Assembly (NCBI GenBank): GCA_963970005.1
Contig: CAXAMN010013947.1
Coordinates: 94,368 to 158,367, forward strand
DNA length: 64,000 bases
From: Durusdinium trenchii
Taxonomy: Eukaryota; Sar; Dinophyceae; Suessiales; Symbiodiniaceae
Reading direction: 5' to 3'
In this document: positions 23,510 to 34,450 of the stretch, piece after piece
How the letters are laid out: every line of letters begins with the position of its first letter
Position numbering within the stretch: position 1 is the stretch's first letter
The notes under the pieces: model-generated
What the model was told of the DNA's origin: nothing
What the model saw: only the letters and a program-made list of their open reading frames with translations
Database searches by the model: none
Program-made: the position numbers and the translations under genes

Positions 23510-25258
23510 GTCCTCGTGGCTGGCCTCTTCTGGTCAAGCATGCCATCTTGCATCATCTGCTGAGTGAAGCTGGCCGATGCGTGCTTGAGCAATTTGATGT
23601 CTTGCTCGGATGGTTGCCACTCCTCAAAGCCTGTGGCGGCCCTTAGTTGCCCGGTGGCTATCAGAGTGGTGGTGTTGCCTGTTCGGACCCATGCCAATTT
23701 GGAAGGTGATGTTGGGTCCCAGGCCAAAAATCTTGCAATGACCCAGCTTTCTTGCTTTTTGAGGCCTTTCTTGGCCCATCTCCAAAATGCGCATGGCTCG
23801 CCTGGCTTCAAAGAAGGGATGCGAGTCTTGACGGTCTTGCGCAGGAGGGCTCGTTTCAAATGTTGTGAGGTGTTGAGGTCAAGCAAATGCTTCTGAGCCT
23901 CTGAGCGGATGATTTCGGCCTTGGCCATAACATTGTCATACCTGTCTGTTCGACCTGCTGATGAGGCCAGTGATGCGTCGTCGGTGAAAAGGCCTCCTGG
24001 TAGACGTGGGATCCTGCCAAACACGGCCTGGTAAGCCGTCCTGCCTCTTGTCATGGTTGAGGAGTGGACGGCATGGAGGGCCAGTGGAAGGATTGACTCC
24101 AGTTGTTCGGGGTCGTCGATTGCGAATTGGTCCACCAACTTCTCTATCCATACGAAGCACTGAGTTTCTTCGTTCTATGGCCCCGATCATCCAGCGAGCC
24201 TCAGCTGGACAAAACTCCAGCCGGATTCCAAGAGACTCGATCTGTTCCTGGCACGCTCCCTTGAAGCATGGGTCTGGGTCGAGCAGCATGAGGTATGGAA
24301 GGCCGTAAGGCTTCAACCATAGCTGGCGGATGGTCTGGTAAACGGTGTTGGCTTCTCGACTTGGCAGGACTGCTGCCATGTGGAATCCAGTTGCTTTGTC
24401 GAGGAGCCCCAAGATAGGCACTGCTTGGCCTGCCAAGGCGCGGACATAAAAGATGTCTCCTTGGATCTCGTCTGCAAACTGGCCGGCTGCAAGGGTGGTT
24501 GGTCTTGCTGGCTGTGGTGGTGCCAGACGGGTGCATGTGGCACATGTCATGCGTTGCACTGCTTGAGTCAAACTGTTGGGCACTTGTCCATAGTAGGCGA
24601 GCATTCGCCCCAGCTCTTGCTTGGTTGGGTGACCGAGCTGAATGCGAAGCCGTGCTGCCACTTTGCGTGTCTCCAGGTTGATCCCGGTTGGGAGTCCTGG
24701 AAATGTTATGTCCGTTGGTAGGTTTGCCAACGGTATGTGTGGTGGTAGGTCGTCTTGCTGTGGCTGAGGTTGTGATGCCTCGCGCATGGTGCCAAACATA
24801 AATAGCGCCAGTTGCACAGCTTTTGCAAAGCGTTGTTTGGGGAACTGGATGTCTGCTAAGTTCTCCAGTTCCAAATGTCTTGTTCCGTCACTGTGCTCGA
24901 GCAGTGTTGCCCGGTGTGTCACGTCCAGTAGGACCGATGTCGGCGTCCTCCGTGTGGTAGGTGCGTGTGCTGCCTGTATGCGGACCAGGTTCATTCTGGT
25001 CAGGTCTGCTGCTTGTTTGCCCAGTGGTGAGTCTGGAGGGACCAAATATGGCTGCTTGCTGGTACCCTCAAAGCTTGCTTTGATCTGTCGGACGATGTCG
25101 TCCCAGGTGGTGAGATCAGCCACTGGTGATGCTGCGGCCCATGCCTGAAAGCATCGTGCAAATTGGTGTGGTTCCTGCTTCTGGATCATGTGACGGAGCT
25201 GCTTGAGTATGGTATCAACCAGGCTGTCTGGGTCATGCGACCTGCGATGGGCGTGCAT
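23341..25258 (-). pseudogene. Copia integrase
   Basis: Minus frame 25258-23936 holds the zinc-binding region (LGHPTKQELGRML, then CATC) and the catalytic core. Core Asp lies in IQGDIFYV, the second in LMLLDPDPCF, and Glu in IGAIERRNSVL, with 34 residues between the last two, close to the DD35E spacing. A one-base frameshift near 24150 moves the rest to minus frame 24138-23341, beginning FVWIEKLVDQFAIDDPEQ and continuing with TAYQAVFGRIPRLPGG and WVIARFLAWDPTSPSKLAWV. Core residues are intact; the gene is not. Confidence 0.85.
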
Positions 25259-25878
25259 TCGGACCTGGCCTCAGGCGTGAGTCGCCTGCCGATGAGACCT
25301 GGGAGTTGCCCAAGGTCATTGGTTTGGAGATCCTGTGGCCATGGACGGTAGCGTGAAATGTCTCCAGTGTGACTTTCCAAACTCAGTTCTTGAACCGCTG
25401 GATGACACCATAGCTGGGATCTCTGGGGGTTCTCGATCATGAAGTATCGGTCATTGGTGAGTTGGAAGTAGGCCAACTCCACGGCCAGTTCCTGCTCATG
25501 CTGTAGCTGCTGCCAGAGGTCTTCTCGTCCGGAGAAGTTCATATTGTGGTTGAACATGGAATAGAGGCGACAGTCGAGTCCAAGCATGATGAACCGTGGC
25601 TTGAACCTGGTCGCTGCCGTTTTCACAGTCTGGCGGTTTGCTGGCTTTGTCATGTCGTGTTGTGGTCCATGTAGTATGTCGATCGGCTCCAATGCTGTGA
25701 GGCCGAACTTGCTGCAGCGTGTGGTGAATTTGCTGCTGCCTGAATAGACCTCAAAGACATCAATGTATGGTGGAGGTCTCTTGGCCACTGTCATCATTGC
25801 TTCGCGAAGGTCCTTCTCGGCCTCGAGCTCCTTCACGTGGAGGTTGAGCTGGCCCCTCAACCTTCTAGCGCCTCCCAA
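25186..25878 (-). pseudogene. Cytosine-5 methyltransferase-like domain inside the copia element
   Basis: A 230-codon minus frame between protease and integrase. It shows the order of motifs of C5-DNA methyltransferases: IDVFEVYSGSSKFT (residues 39-52, motif I-like), ALEPIDILHG (62-71, motif II-like), MLGLDCRLYSMFNHN (98-112, with Cys103 where the PC catalytic motif IV is expected, preceded by Asp not Pro), and FMIENPQRSQLW (146-157, ENP of motif VI). The C-terminal target-recognition part is not evident. Capture of cytosine methyltransferases by dinoflagellate retrotransposons is known; this copy may be a degenerate or repurposed version. Flanking frames differ, so it is fused only through frameshifts. 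Confidence 0.65.
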
Positions 25879-26621
25879 TCGTGTTGGGAGTCTTCGTCCT
25901 CATCGGCCTGGAAGTTCTGCTGCATTGCTTGTTCCTGGCGAAGGGCTGCCAGGCGGGCTGCGATGTCTGGTTCCTGGGCGAGCATCATGAGGAATGAATG
26001 GTGCTCGTAACTGCTCATCGGTTCCCCGTAGATGTCTTGTGGTTCCGTCCACGCATAGCCCTCGGTCGTCGGCTGCGAATCGGCGATGTTGTAGCGCTTC
26101 GGCTGGGAGCTTGTAGTCATTGAGGAGGCCGAGGCTGCCGATGCTCTGGTCGAAGGTTTGGGCTTGGCTCTGGACTTGGGGGCTGAAACCACCGTGTTGG
26201 TCAATGACAAGGGTAAGGACCGCGATGATGCCTGTAAGGGCTTGTGTACCCAGAGTTCGGCTTGTGGGTCCCATTTCATTCGGAGGCCGCAAGTCACGCA
26301 TTGAGCGAACCTTCCGTGGAGGTTGCCGTACCTCTTGACACTTGTATGGGGGCAATCCTTCACTTGGACCTTGGCTTCGATGTGGGGCGGAATGGCTTCT
26401 GACAACCAATCCCTTGGGAAGATCCCCAACTTCGTGGCCTTCAACATTTGGATGATGAGATTCTTGACGAATCCCAGGAGAGCACTTGCGAGAAAGCTCC
26501 AACGATAGAGCCATGTCGGAGGCTGACGTCTCATGTTGGTGGTGCGCTTTGGCTTCTCGAGAAACTTGAGCACAGAGCGCTTCCGACGAAACAAATGAGC
26601 CAGCTTCCAAAAAACATACAT
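25857..26621 (-). pseudogene. Copia Cys/His-rich region
   Basis: A 254-codon minus frame with a hydrophobic stretch (WSFLASALLGFVKNLIIQML, about residues 42-61) and a CxH...CxxC arrangement at about 91-115 (CPHTSVKRYGN, then QCVTCGLRMKWD) that could bind zinc. A Ser/Pro-rich tail follows. It overlaps the methyltransferase frame by 22 bases in another frame. Function unknown; it lies where some copia elements of this group carry an extra domain. Confidence 0.55.
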
Positions 26622-26638
26622 TCAGGGTCAGGACGCTT

Positions 26639-27526
26639 TCAAAAAGATGCTCTCTCAAACAATGTCCAGCATGGCATGGTATGTGGTGTGCAAGTGGTGA
26701 ACTTCACAAGGTTGACTGCAAGGTGTCCTCCGACTTTCACTAAATCAACACTGACATCGAGAGCTGTGAATCGCACCTGCATCGCTGGGATATCGATGAT
26801 GGCTCCCAGTCGCTCCAAAAGTCGGTTGCTCCCGAGCAGTGGTATGGCCTCGGGGAGAATGGCTGTGCCCAAAAAAATTGGTTTGTCGCCCAGCATGGAA
26901 GGAAGGTAAGCTCGAACTCGTGGAGTGGTTGGTGAGCCCTTCCCGAACTGGAACTGGTCAGCACATCATGGTATCTCCTTTGAGGTGAGGCCCAAGTTCG
27001 TGAGGACTTTGAGGTGTTGCTCATACCATTGGTGACCGCAACAAGTTCTTTGACATGCACTATCCAAAACCATCATGCCCTCGAAGTTGTTGGTGGTGGA
27101 CTTGATCTCATGGACCTGGAAATAATGAACCATGTTGCAACTGAAGGCTGTCCCGTAGTGTTCCCCGTCATGGTCGACCGGGTTGTCGGAGTAGGTCATG
27201 GAACCGTCGTCGCGGTGGATGAGAAAGGTCTGTTTGACACCTGGACCCGTCAGGCTGCTCTGCGACCCCTTTTGACCAGCTTGTGATCGATAGGTCGTCG
27301 AGGCATTGCTGGGCCTTGAGTTCAGTCCGGACTTCTTTGAAGCCTGACAAGCTTCGTCTCCTTGCCAATGGCCTTTCTCTCCGCAAATTGCGCAGTGAGA
27401 GTTGCGCTTTCTTTCTTCGACGCTCTTGGACTTGAAGTTGCCTTTTGAAGGTGGTTGAGTCGTGAACTTCCTCCCAAGGGTGACTCCAGCGAGTTTCCTG
27501 GCCGTGATCGTGAGGACCTGGGCCAA
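26639..27526 (-). pseudogene. Copia zinc knuckle and aspartic protease
   Basis: A single minus frame from 27526, interrupted by one TGA at 26966-26968, then continuing to 26639. It contains the CX2CX4HX6C knuckle HCAICGEKGHWQGDEAC, the protease active site MVLDSACQRTCCGH (DSA in place of the usual DTG/DSG), and after the stop QFQFGKGSPTTPRVRAYLPS and IPLLGSNRLLERLGAIID, the flap and C-terminal half. The stop is the only break in this part. Another in-frame stop cluster at about 27560-27595 separates it from gag. Confidence 0.8.
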
Positions 27527-27592
27527 CTCTCCTAGGAGCTCCTGGGGGTCCTCTGCATCAGAGAATCATCTGGTGGGTCAAGGTCGCCGCCG

Positions 27593-28857
27593 TCAGGCTC
27601 GCTCCTCTTCGATGGCCTCGAGATCTGGCTGGCCATCGTCGTGTGGCTCCGTTTCGGCCACATAGACCGACTTCTTGAACATGGAACTCCTTGTGCTGGA
27701 TGCCAAAGACGATCGTGACGATGCCGGTGTCGAGGAGCTGGAAGAGGCATTGGATGAAGGCCCCTTTCCATCGCCTTTGGCGCGTCCATCTCTGCCGACG
27801 ACCGGTGGAGCTCCCCGAAACTCCGGATATTGGAGCACGAGCGCCTCTGCAACACGTTCGAAGGACAAATCTTGTTGTGTCCCGATCAAAATGACCCGTT
27901 GGGCTTCCGCCGACAAGCCAGCACGGTCCAGGAGTCTGGAGCCGAGGGCTTCCTGGTCAAACGTGCCAGACACCTCGATTCCCACTGCTCGTAGGCAACG
28001 TTGGGTCCTCCGAAATCTCGAAATGTAATTGCGCATAGTCTCACCTGAAAACCGTCGAAGGACCTCGAACTCGTGAAGCAGTTTCTTTTTTGATAAACAA
28101 ACTTCTGCTCCATTGGCTGACGCAAGGCAGCCATCATGGTGTTGATCCCATCTTCATGATGGATTTGTGAAAGAGGCATGTGTTCAAGCTCTTGCTCCAG
28201 TTCGCCCTGAAGTGACGAGTAAAGGGCAAGAGACATCTCCTTTCGTGACATGTAGGGAGTTGCCTGGAGGGTCCAAAGGTCAACCTTCTTCTGGAACTTG
28301 GACCAGGCTCGAACATCTTCTTTGTCATAACGCCGTGAAGGAGGCGTTGGAGCAGCTCCTCCGCGCCATTTCAGACCTGGTTTGGGTCCGAAGGTTGAAC
28401 CCCACTCTTCATCCTGGGCGCTCTGCTGGGATCCATCGGATCTCTTGGAGTTGAGGAGCTTCTTCAAGGCGGTCATGATCTTGTCGTCCTCGGTTTCTCT
28501 CAGAGGATTGGCCGGAGACTCGGCCTGGCGTTGAGGTTCATCAGAACGTTGCCCTCTGGGAGAATCATGTAACCGAGGGTGGCGTGGAGGTAGCGAGGAG
28601 GGACCAGGGTCAACGACGGGATCGTGTGTCAACGTCTCGGATTCAGCTTGTTCATGTTCATACCCTTCAAGGTTGTCTTCAGGGTCGGGGGCGGTTCTTT
28701 CGTCTGCGTCTTCGTCTTGACTGGTGACTTCCTGACTCCTGACCGTTGAGCATGTACAGCCAAGTACCCGAGGGAACAGTCGTCCTCGTCGGACGATCCG
28801 ACCTATGGAAGGTTGTGCCAAAACACCGGGTGCATGTCCACGTGTTTCGTGCAGCAA
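27593..28857 (-). pseudogene. Copia gag (capsid-like)
   Basis: Minus frame 28857-27886 starts with an acidic, disordered stretch. It then reads DVRAWSKFQKKVDLWTLQ, YMSRKEMSLALYSSLQGELE and MMAALRQPMEQKFVYQK, the helical capsid-like core. A frameshift near 28050 moves to frame 28036-27593 with YISRFRRTQRCLRAVGIEVS and IGTQQDLSFERVAEALVL, then a Ser-rich linker. The start near 28857 follows the PBS by about 150 bases, as expected. Confidence 0.75.
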
Positions 28858-29004
28858 AGGCAGAACCAGGTGTAGTGTTCAACATCATCCACATGGCCAG
28901 TCTGGTCACCTAAGGTCGTATTGGGCTCATCATCATCTTCAAAGGCCCGAACCGTCTCTCCATCATGGTCCCACTCCTCCCAACCAGCGTCATGGTCTTA
29001 TGTG

Positions 29005-29021
29005 GATGGGCTCCGGTGCCA
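29005..29021 (-). other. Primer-binding site of the copia element
   Basis: Two bases inside the 5' LTR the minus strand reads TGGCACCGGAGCCCATC. It begins with TGG, as expected for pairing with a tRNA 3' CCA end. Which tRNA is uncertain. Confidence 0.6.
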
Positions 29022-29023
29022 AC

Positions 29024-29202
29024 TGAGTAACAACAGTTCGAAGGCTCTCAAACTGCAAAGAAGGAAGCGGCACGCTACGAAATCAAAGGCTTTTTACCAC
29101 CATGGCACATGGTCAAGAAAGGTTGGCAGAAGGATCCTGAACACGAGTGGCCACGGGCGACAAGCCTGAAAGACCAAGGAAACGCGTGGCATGAATTTCA
29201 CA
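29024..29202 (-). repeat. 5' LTR of the copia element
   Basis: 179 bp; right-hand partner of 20668-20845. It is followed by ATAAC, the candidate target duplication. Confidence 0.88.
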
Positions 29203-29439
29203 ATAACAGTTTCATGTAAATTGGAAGGTGTCATTACAGCTTCATGTCAAGCTGATTTGGCAACCACCACATTGATACCAATCAGAAGTTAATGCACAGA
29301 CTTGTACATGGAGATTTCGACAAGGGCAAAGGGAGTGTTGGGCTTAAACACTTTCATTGTAAGAGCAAAGAACATATGCCTTTAGGTGAGACTTAGGCTC
29401 ACATGCTTGAAGGTTGAACGAAAGAGTAATAACACAGAT

Positions 29440-29860
29440 TGACCTAAATAGGAAAACCAAACAAAACAAAAAACATTGAGAAAACCAATAACAACCTAGG
29501 AAAAAAAAACAAAAAACAAAAAACTTGGGAAAACAAAAAAATAAACAAACAATTCTGGGGAAGTCTTGAGGAAAGGGGGGGTCCAGCCAAGAGTCTCTGA
29601 GAATTGGTTTTCTTGTTGGTTTTTGCTTTTTTGGTTTTGCCAAGGTGTTTTTGGTTTTGTTGTTTTTCCTAGGTTGTTCTTGGCGTTCCCAAGGTTTTTT
29701 GTGTGTTGGGTGTTTTTTTTACTGCAAATTATTCAGTGTTTTTTGAGTCATTGTTGTATGTGTTTTTGTGGTTTTGATTGTATTTGTGAAAAGTTGTCTA
29801 CAAATACAGAAAACCAAAAACCCAGGCCCCATGGCCACCCCTTCTGGAAAAATAAGCCTC
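29440..29860. repeat. AT-rich foldback sequence
   Basis: An A-rich arm (about 29450-29545, with AACAACCTAGGAAAAA) faces a T-rich arm (about 29600-29700, with TTTTTCCTAGGTTGTTC), so the strand can fold back. At 29806-29850 it ends in the stretch whose reverse complement is at 19536-19580. Open frames here are homopolymer artefacts. Confidence 0.55.
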
Positions 29861-30601
29861 CCCACCTATGAAAACACGCACAAGTTCTGTCAGCCTGACT
29901 CTGGTCGTCAATGCTGTTCAAGAGGCTTTACATCTGCCTGCTGCTTAGTCAAGAATGCATGTTCTCCTGAATTCGCCTTTCCTTCAGAAAGAGGTACTGC
30001 ATCGAGTCTGGGTGGCCTAAGTTGTGAACATAACGTCAGAGTCAAACTCCAAGGTTCACGTCTGTCCATATACCAAACTTTCAGGTTTGCATTGCAGTGT
30101 TGCACACTGTCAAGCACTGTGCATTACAGCTAGTGCTCAGATTCAAAATGGTGGACCTAGAGAAGGGACTGAAGTCCATTGGAAAGCAACGTCCATATAC
30201 AAACTTGTACGAGGCAAATTCAAGTCACCTATGTCCTTGGAGCAGGAATGCACCTGGCAGCCTGGCAGACGCCCGACACTCCACGCTCTCCCAAGCTGTC
30301 GCTTACAGAGTCCCAGTCTTAGAATATCTAGAATTCAAGACTGACTGAATCACTTGTGTCTGCCGCCAAAGTTGAATATGCCTGTGCTACCAAGTCGTGT
30401 ATCCTGTAGCCTTACCAGCTTGACAAGGTCTGTCATGCAGTCCCCCTCCGCAGTGAGCGACCATCCCTAACAGCTTCCGCATCAGATGAAAGTCTGGTGC
30501 CCAGCCTCAATCCTCATCACTGTCCACCTGAGATTCAGATTCTGAGCCGAAAAGAAGAACCAATCCAGAACTGCATTTCAATCGAGACCTTTGAGAGCCT
30601 G
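29861..30601. other. No gene supported
   Basis: Overlapping short frames on the plus strand (30024-30344, 30497-30808) lack motifs; the second is the shadow of the minus-strand exon described next. Confidence 0.4.
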
Positions 30602-30900
30602 TCAGTTGGCAGACACAGACACCCTGTTGGGCCCGGCCTGCTCCATCCCAGGGTCGTCCTCATTGGGAAAGAAGTGGTAGATCTGACAGGAGGAAGAGGC
30701 CGCCACCCACTGGAAACCAATCAAGTTGCTAGTGCTTTTGTTGGCCAGATTGGACGTGTCAAGAGGCAAAATAAGTATTTTGATAATGCAAATGTTCTGC
30801 AGATGTAGAACCCTCCCTGCCTTCCGCCCCCAACGGTCAAAGTCAAAGCACATGGGCTTGATGCCATCGTAAACGATGCTGTAAGGGGTGGTTACCTGAC
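30602..30900 (-). CDS. Probable terminal exons of an unrecognised gene
   Basis: On the minus strand 30710-30602 reads WVAASSSCQIYHFFPNED and ends VSVSAN at a TGA (30602-30604), directly after a good acceptor (TTGGTTTCCAG). Upstream, in the same phase, about 30895-30820 reads YSIVYDGIKPMCFDFDRWG. Between them lie candidate donors AAG|GCAGGG and AGG|GTTCTA; both keep phase 0, giving an intron of about 100-115 bases. Further upstream frames at about 30900-31020 also look coding, but I cannot fix their boundaries. No family recognised. The plus strand has an open frame opposite, with poorer composition. Confidence 0.4.
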
Positions 30901-31084
30901 CAAGCGGGATGGGCAAATGTCAAATCCAAACACATAAAGAAGACAACTTCTGCAACTTTCGGACTTGGCCTCCACTTCAGTAATGGTCTGCCGGAAGCGC
31001 ACTGCTCTCGAGCCTTCAGCTTCAGCGTTCGAACTCAAACGGCAAGGTGTCTTGTTTGTTAGCTTCTTAACAAGTAACTATATA

Positions 31085-31235
31085 GTAGTAATGCCAGGAG
31101 CTACTAGCGATGGCCTCCACCTAGTAGCTTCTTGCTACTAGTACTAATGGCCTCCAACCTAATAGTGAGGGCCTCCACCTAATAGCGTCCTTGCTACTAG
31201 TAGCTTCTTGCTACTAGTAGCGATGCCCTTGTTGG
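31085..31235 (+). repeat. Dispersed minisatellite (GGCCTCC / GCTACTAG family)
   Basis: Tandem, partly inverted copies of the GGAGGCCATCGCTACTAGG unit, mixed with repeated CTAGTAGCTTCTTGCTA. Read on the plus strand the unit is reversed (GCGATGGCCTCCACCTAGTA) relative to 2041. Confidence 0.65.
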
Positions 31236-32250
31236 TAGTAGCTTCTGTTTCTTCTCCAATCGCAAATGAAGAGACCGCCCGCTTCCGCCGTGCCTTGGTT
31301 ACTTGAATCTAAACTGGAGAGAGCGGTGTTGGGCGTCAGGGTCGTATCCCTGCCCGCACAAACGTAATTGCCATGGTCATTCATACACAGTCATGGGAAC
31401 AAAGGATCATGTTTTGAAAAAGGGTCTGATACAAAAGCACAAGGCATGCAGTCTGTCAACGACCCTGTTCACTTACAAGATCACCATGCCCCCACCTGCT
31501 CATTCGCGGACTTTCCTTCTCAGGATCCAAGGAATGGGACACGGGCGGTGGCATTGGTGCCAGCGGCGGCCTAAATTGGTGGTCACTGTTGCCAGATCAT
31601 GTTCACACAGCAAGTATGAATGACAAAGATTTGCTGCTGTGTGATTCAGAAAATTGCTGTGGCCATTGCTAATAGAAACTAGTTAAAACTGTTTCTTGGA
31701 CCGACTCCAAACAGCCTCACGTAGGTTTCCCGGCACGGAAAAACCCATGTCGATCAGAGATGGTGCCCGACTCGGTCCGGTGCTGGTCTCCTCACCTTCG
31801 GACTCCAGACATGACAACTCGATGAAATGTCTCAATTAAACTGTCATCCCAAATTGTGCTGGACGTGGAAACTGTCTCCCAACTAACCTTCCTGGGGTGC
31901 TCCTTCTGCCTATCATGCGGCCCTCCTTCCCTTCTTCCTTGTAGCGGGCCCGCGCTCCGGTGCCTCCATAGGGGCCATGAAAGACCAGCTGTACACTTCG
32001 TCCCGGATCCCTTTGACGGAAACAACGGAAAGGCGGTCGATGCGCGATGAACACGACCGAAACAAGATGTCCTGAAAAAACTGGGCGACAATGACGACAG
32101 GGCGGCCCGAAAGCACAACAGGAGATGACACAAGGTAACGACGATGTTGATAACGACCACGATGATGGTTGTGATAATCATGATGATGGCGCTAATGTCT
32201 AAAAATTACTTTAAAAATGTAGGTAGACGATCTGATAACCGCAAGTCATA
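31236..32250. other. No gene seen
   Basis: Short frames only. A CATGATGATGG-like low-complexity stretch at about 32130-32190 precedes the satellite. Confidence 0.45.
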
Positions 32251-32253
32251 CTT

Positions 32254-32565
32254 GTGGGGCACTCATGTACAACACTCTTGCAAAGGCACTCTTGTTGGAC
32301 AGCGTTGTGGGACACTCTTGTGGGACGCCCTTGTGGGACACTGTTGCAAGACACACTTGTAGGACACTTTTGTCTGACACGCTTTTAAGACACTCTTGTC
32401 CGTCAGTATTGTGGGGGGCACTCTTGTAAGACACTCCTGCTTGACCTTTGAGAGACAAGAGCAAAGAAATTCTTAGACACTGTAGGGCACTCTTGTGGGG
32501 CACCCTTGTAAGCTTGTAAGACATGTCTATACATTTTTGTTGGACACTCTTGTAGTACACTTTTC
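32254..32565 (+). repeat. 13-bp satellite array 2
   Basis: About 20 degenerate copies of the same GGGACACTCTTGT unit as array 1, in the same orientation, interrupted near 32440-32490. Neither the conserved leader nor the tail units are present. It ends beside U7. Confidence 0.85.
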
Positions 32566-32597
32566 TGGGCAACCACCACAGCGACACGACGCACACA

Positions 32598-32904
32598 CTT
32601 AGATTGATGCTCGCAAGAGCTGAGTCAGTGAAGGTAGCCCACTCTAGTGCATACATTGCCGGTCTAGAGCGCTGCCTGAGAACCTGGGAGGGGACGGCAA
32701 GGCGAATGAGTCCGAAACAATATGGTTGAAACATTCATCTGCAGGTACACGGAAGTGATCAGCTTCCGCCCCCTAGGATCTTGCAAAGAGCTTCGTTGGG
32801 CAGAGCCTTGCAAGTCCTCTCTGCCCCCTGCCTTTAAAGATTCTTGGCTGCGAATAATTTACAATGAATTTACAATGTGCGAAGCCTTGGAAACAGGCTT
32901 TGAC
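32598..32904 (-). repeat. U repeat copy U7 (variant 4)
   Basis: Minus strand. It starts in (GT)n as GTCAAAGCCT, with hairpin A as AAGCCT-GTTTCCA-AGGCTT. The closing arms are GCAGG (plus CCTGC 32827-32831) and TACCTGC. S1 is GGGCAGAG/CTCTGCCC, the linker AACGAAGC, and hairpin C CGGAAG-CTGATCA-CTTCCG. It ends CTAAG before TGTGTG. It matches U8 closely and U1-U5 only in architecture. Confidence 0.75.
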
Positions 32905-33737
32905 ACACACACCACGCCGATACCGGCGGTCAAGAGATTTAGTAGCCACCTAACAAGCCTTAGAAAGAAAGGAAAGGAAAAGACAGAAAGAGAAAACGCA
33001 AAGGGCAAGAGAGAAAGATAGGTGTAGTTACGAGGCCCACTAGTTACGAAACCTTCTAGTTACTAGTTCGCAAGCAGGACTTTAGTCTTAGACCGCCCGG
33101 GTAGGAAAGACTAGGACAGGACAAACAGAAGGAAAGGCACCAACACGTAAGTGTGTTGAGGGCGACTTCCTTCTGTTACCCTAATTAGAGGGTGGGAATA
33201 GGAGGTGTGAATTCGCGTGCAAGGATGGGGTGGGGGCTCTAAGGCACTGCCGCAACCGGCGCTCCCTTGACTGAAAGGTTACCCGAAACCTTAAGGCAGG
33301 CCTCAAAAAAAGAAAAGCAACAGTAGGAGAGAAAAACCAAAAGAACCAAAAGAGATTACTTAGCTGCGTACCTGTTAGTCCTCTGCTCACGTTGCTCACT
33401 TTCTGATGCTCGGGTGGTGGGCTGGTGGGGCACTCTTACTCCTCTCCTCTTTCGACTTTTTTACACTCTCTTGAAGTCTTGAAGGCCCTGAACGTGTCGG
33501 AGTTTGTTTCGGTTGTCTTCTGTCGCACATGGTCACGCAGTGATGTTCAGTTTTTCGATCTCAGTAGGCCCTGCGGCATTCGATCAGTAAATCCAAGCAG
33601 AACGAACAAACCAGTGAAGATCCGAAAGAAGCTTCTGAATTAAGGACGAGGAATCAGAGTGGGTCCCCCCTTTGCAGGTCTATGCACACGCTGCGCCCCT
33701 CGATGCGGCCCTCACTGAGACTCTGTGGCGACACACA
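32905..33737. other. No gene seen
   Basis: A/G-rich stretch (32960-33020, AGAAAGGAAAGG type) and unremarkable DNA. No motif. Confidence 0.45.
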
Positions 33738-34033
33738 CTTAGATTGATGCTCGCAAGAGCTGAGTCAGTGCAGGTAGCCCACTCTAGTGAACACATTACC
33801 GGTCTAGAGCGCGCGCTGCCTGAGAACCTGGGAGCAAGGCGAATGAGTCCGAAACAATATGGTTGAAACATTCATCTGCAGGCACACGGAAGTGATCAGC
33901 TTCCGCCTCCTAGGTTCTTGCAAAGAGCTTCGTTGGGCAGAGCCTTGCAAGTCCTCTCTGCCCCTCTGCCTTTAATTTATTTGTTTGGACATAATTTACA
34001 ATGTGTGACGAAGCCTTGGAAACAGGCTTTGAC
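33738..34033 (-). repeat. U repeat copy U8 (variant 4)
   Basis: Minus strand. S1 arms are CTCTGCCC (plus-strand GGGCAGAG, 33935-33942) and GGGCAGAG (plus 33956-33963). The linker AACGAAGC is at 33927-33934. The loop CTTGCAA pairs with TTGCAAG (within 33912-33924), and AGG with CCT beyond an unpaired base. Hairpin C is as in U7, then GCCTGC (33878-33883). It ends CTAAG at 33738. Its start abuts the end of U9 through (TG)n. Confidence 0.75.
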
Positions 34034-34040
34034 ACACACA

Positions 34041-34450
34041 CTCATGGATATGCGTACTGACTTGATAGCGGTGCCACACGCCGGCCTAGGGTTCCATGTC
34101 CTAAGAGTATCGGTAGGGAACCAGCGAATCCTGGAAGTCTTCAAACGGAGAAATGGCCCAAAGAAGAAGAAATCGAACGACGGACGAACAGGCTGACGAC
34201 GGTCCGCTCGCATCTGCAGTTCAAAGAAAACATCAAAACTTCGAGGTCCTTGGCTTAGCCTCACGCCATTCAGGAAGGAAGGAAGGAAAAACGCAGGTAC
34301 GTCACTGGACGTCTCCAGTGATATCAGTACCGGCACAGAAGCCTCTTCGTTGGCTGTCACTTCTGTGGGGTAGACAGTCCCCCTGCTGTGAAATAAAACA
34401 GAAAGGCAAACCTGAAAATCCAAAAGGGTCCCTATGATTCCAAGGGTTAC
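34041..34450 (-). repeat. U repeat copy U9 (variant 2)
   Basis: Inverted copy of U4 (410 against 411 bases) starting GTAACCC and ending CATGAG. S1 reads GGACTGTC with GACAGCC, a one-base loss in the 3' arm, so this copy may fold less well. Confidence 0.78.

Larger units (their letters stand above)
20668..29202 (-). mobile_element. Ty1/copia LTR retrotransposon, nearly full length, decayed
   Basis: An 8.5-kb element on the minus strand, bounded by direct repeats of 178-179 bp (TG...CA). It has a primer-binding site inside the 5' LTR and a polypurine tract before the 3' LTR. Domain order on the minus strand is gag, zinc knuckle, aspartic protease, Cys/His-rich region, methyltransferase-like domain, integrase, proline-rich hinge, RT, RNase H, which is the copia order with an extra domain. 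At least six frameshifts and in-frame stops show it cannot make a polyprotein. The repeated ATAAC at 20661-20665 and 29203-29207 is a candidate target-site duplication, offset by two bases on the left. Confidence 0.9.

Noticed and set aside
24168-24176. TTCTTCGTT at 24168 as a minus-strand U linker
   Set aside because: It is inside the copia integrase frame and lacks flanking stems.
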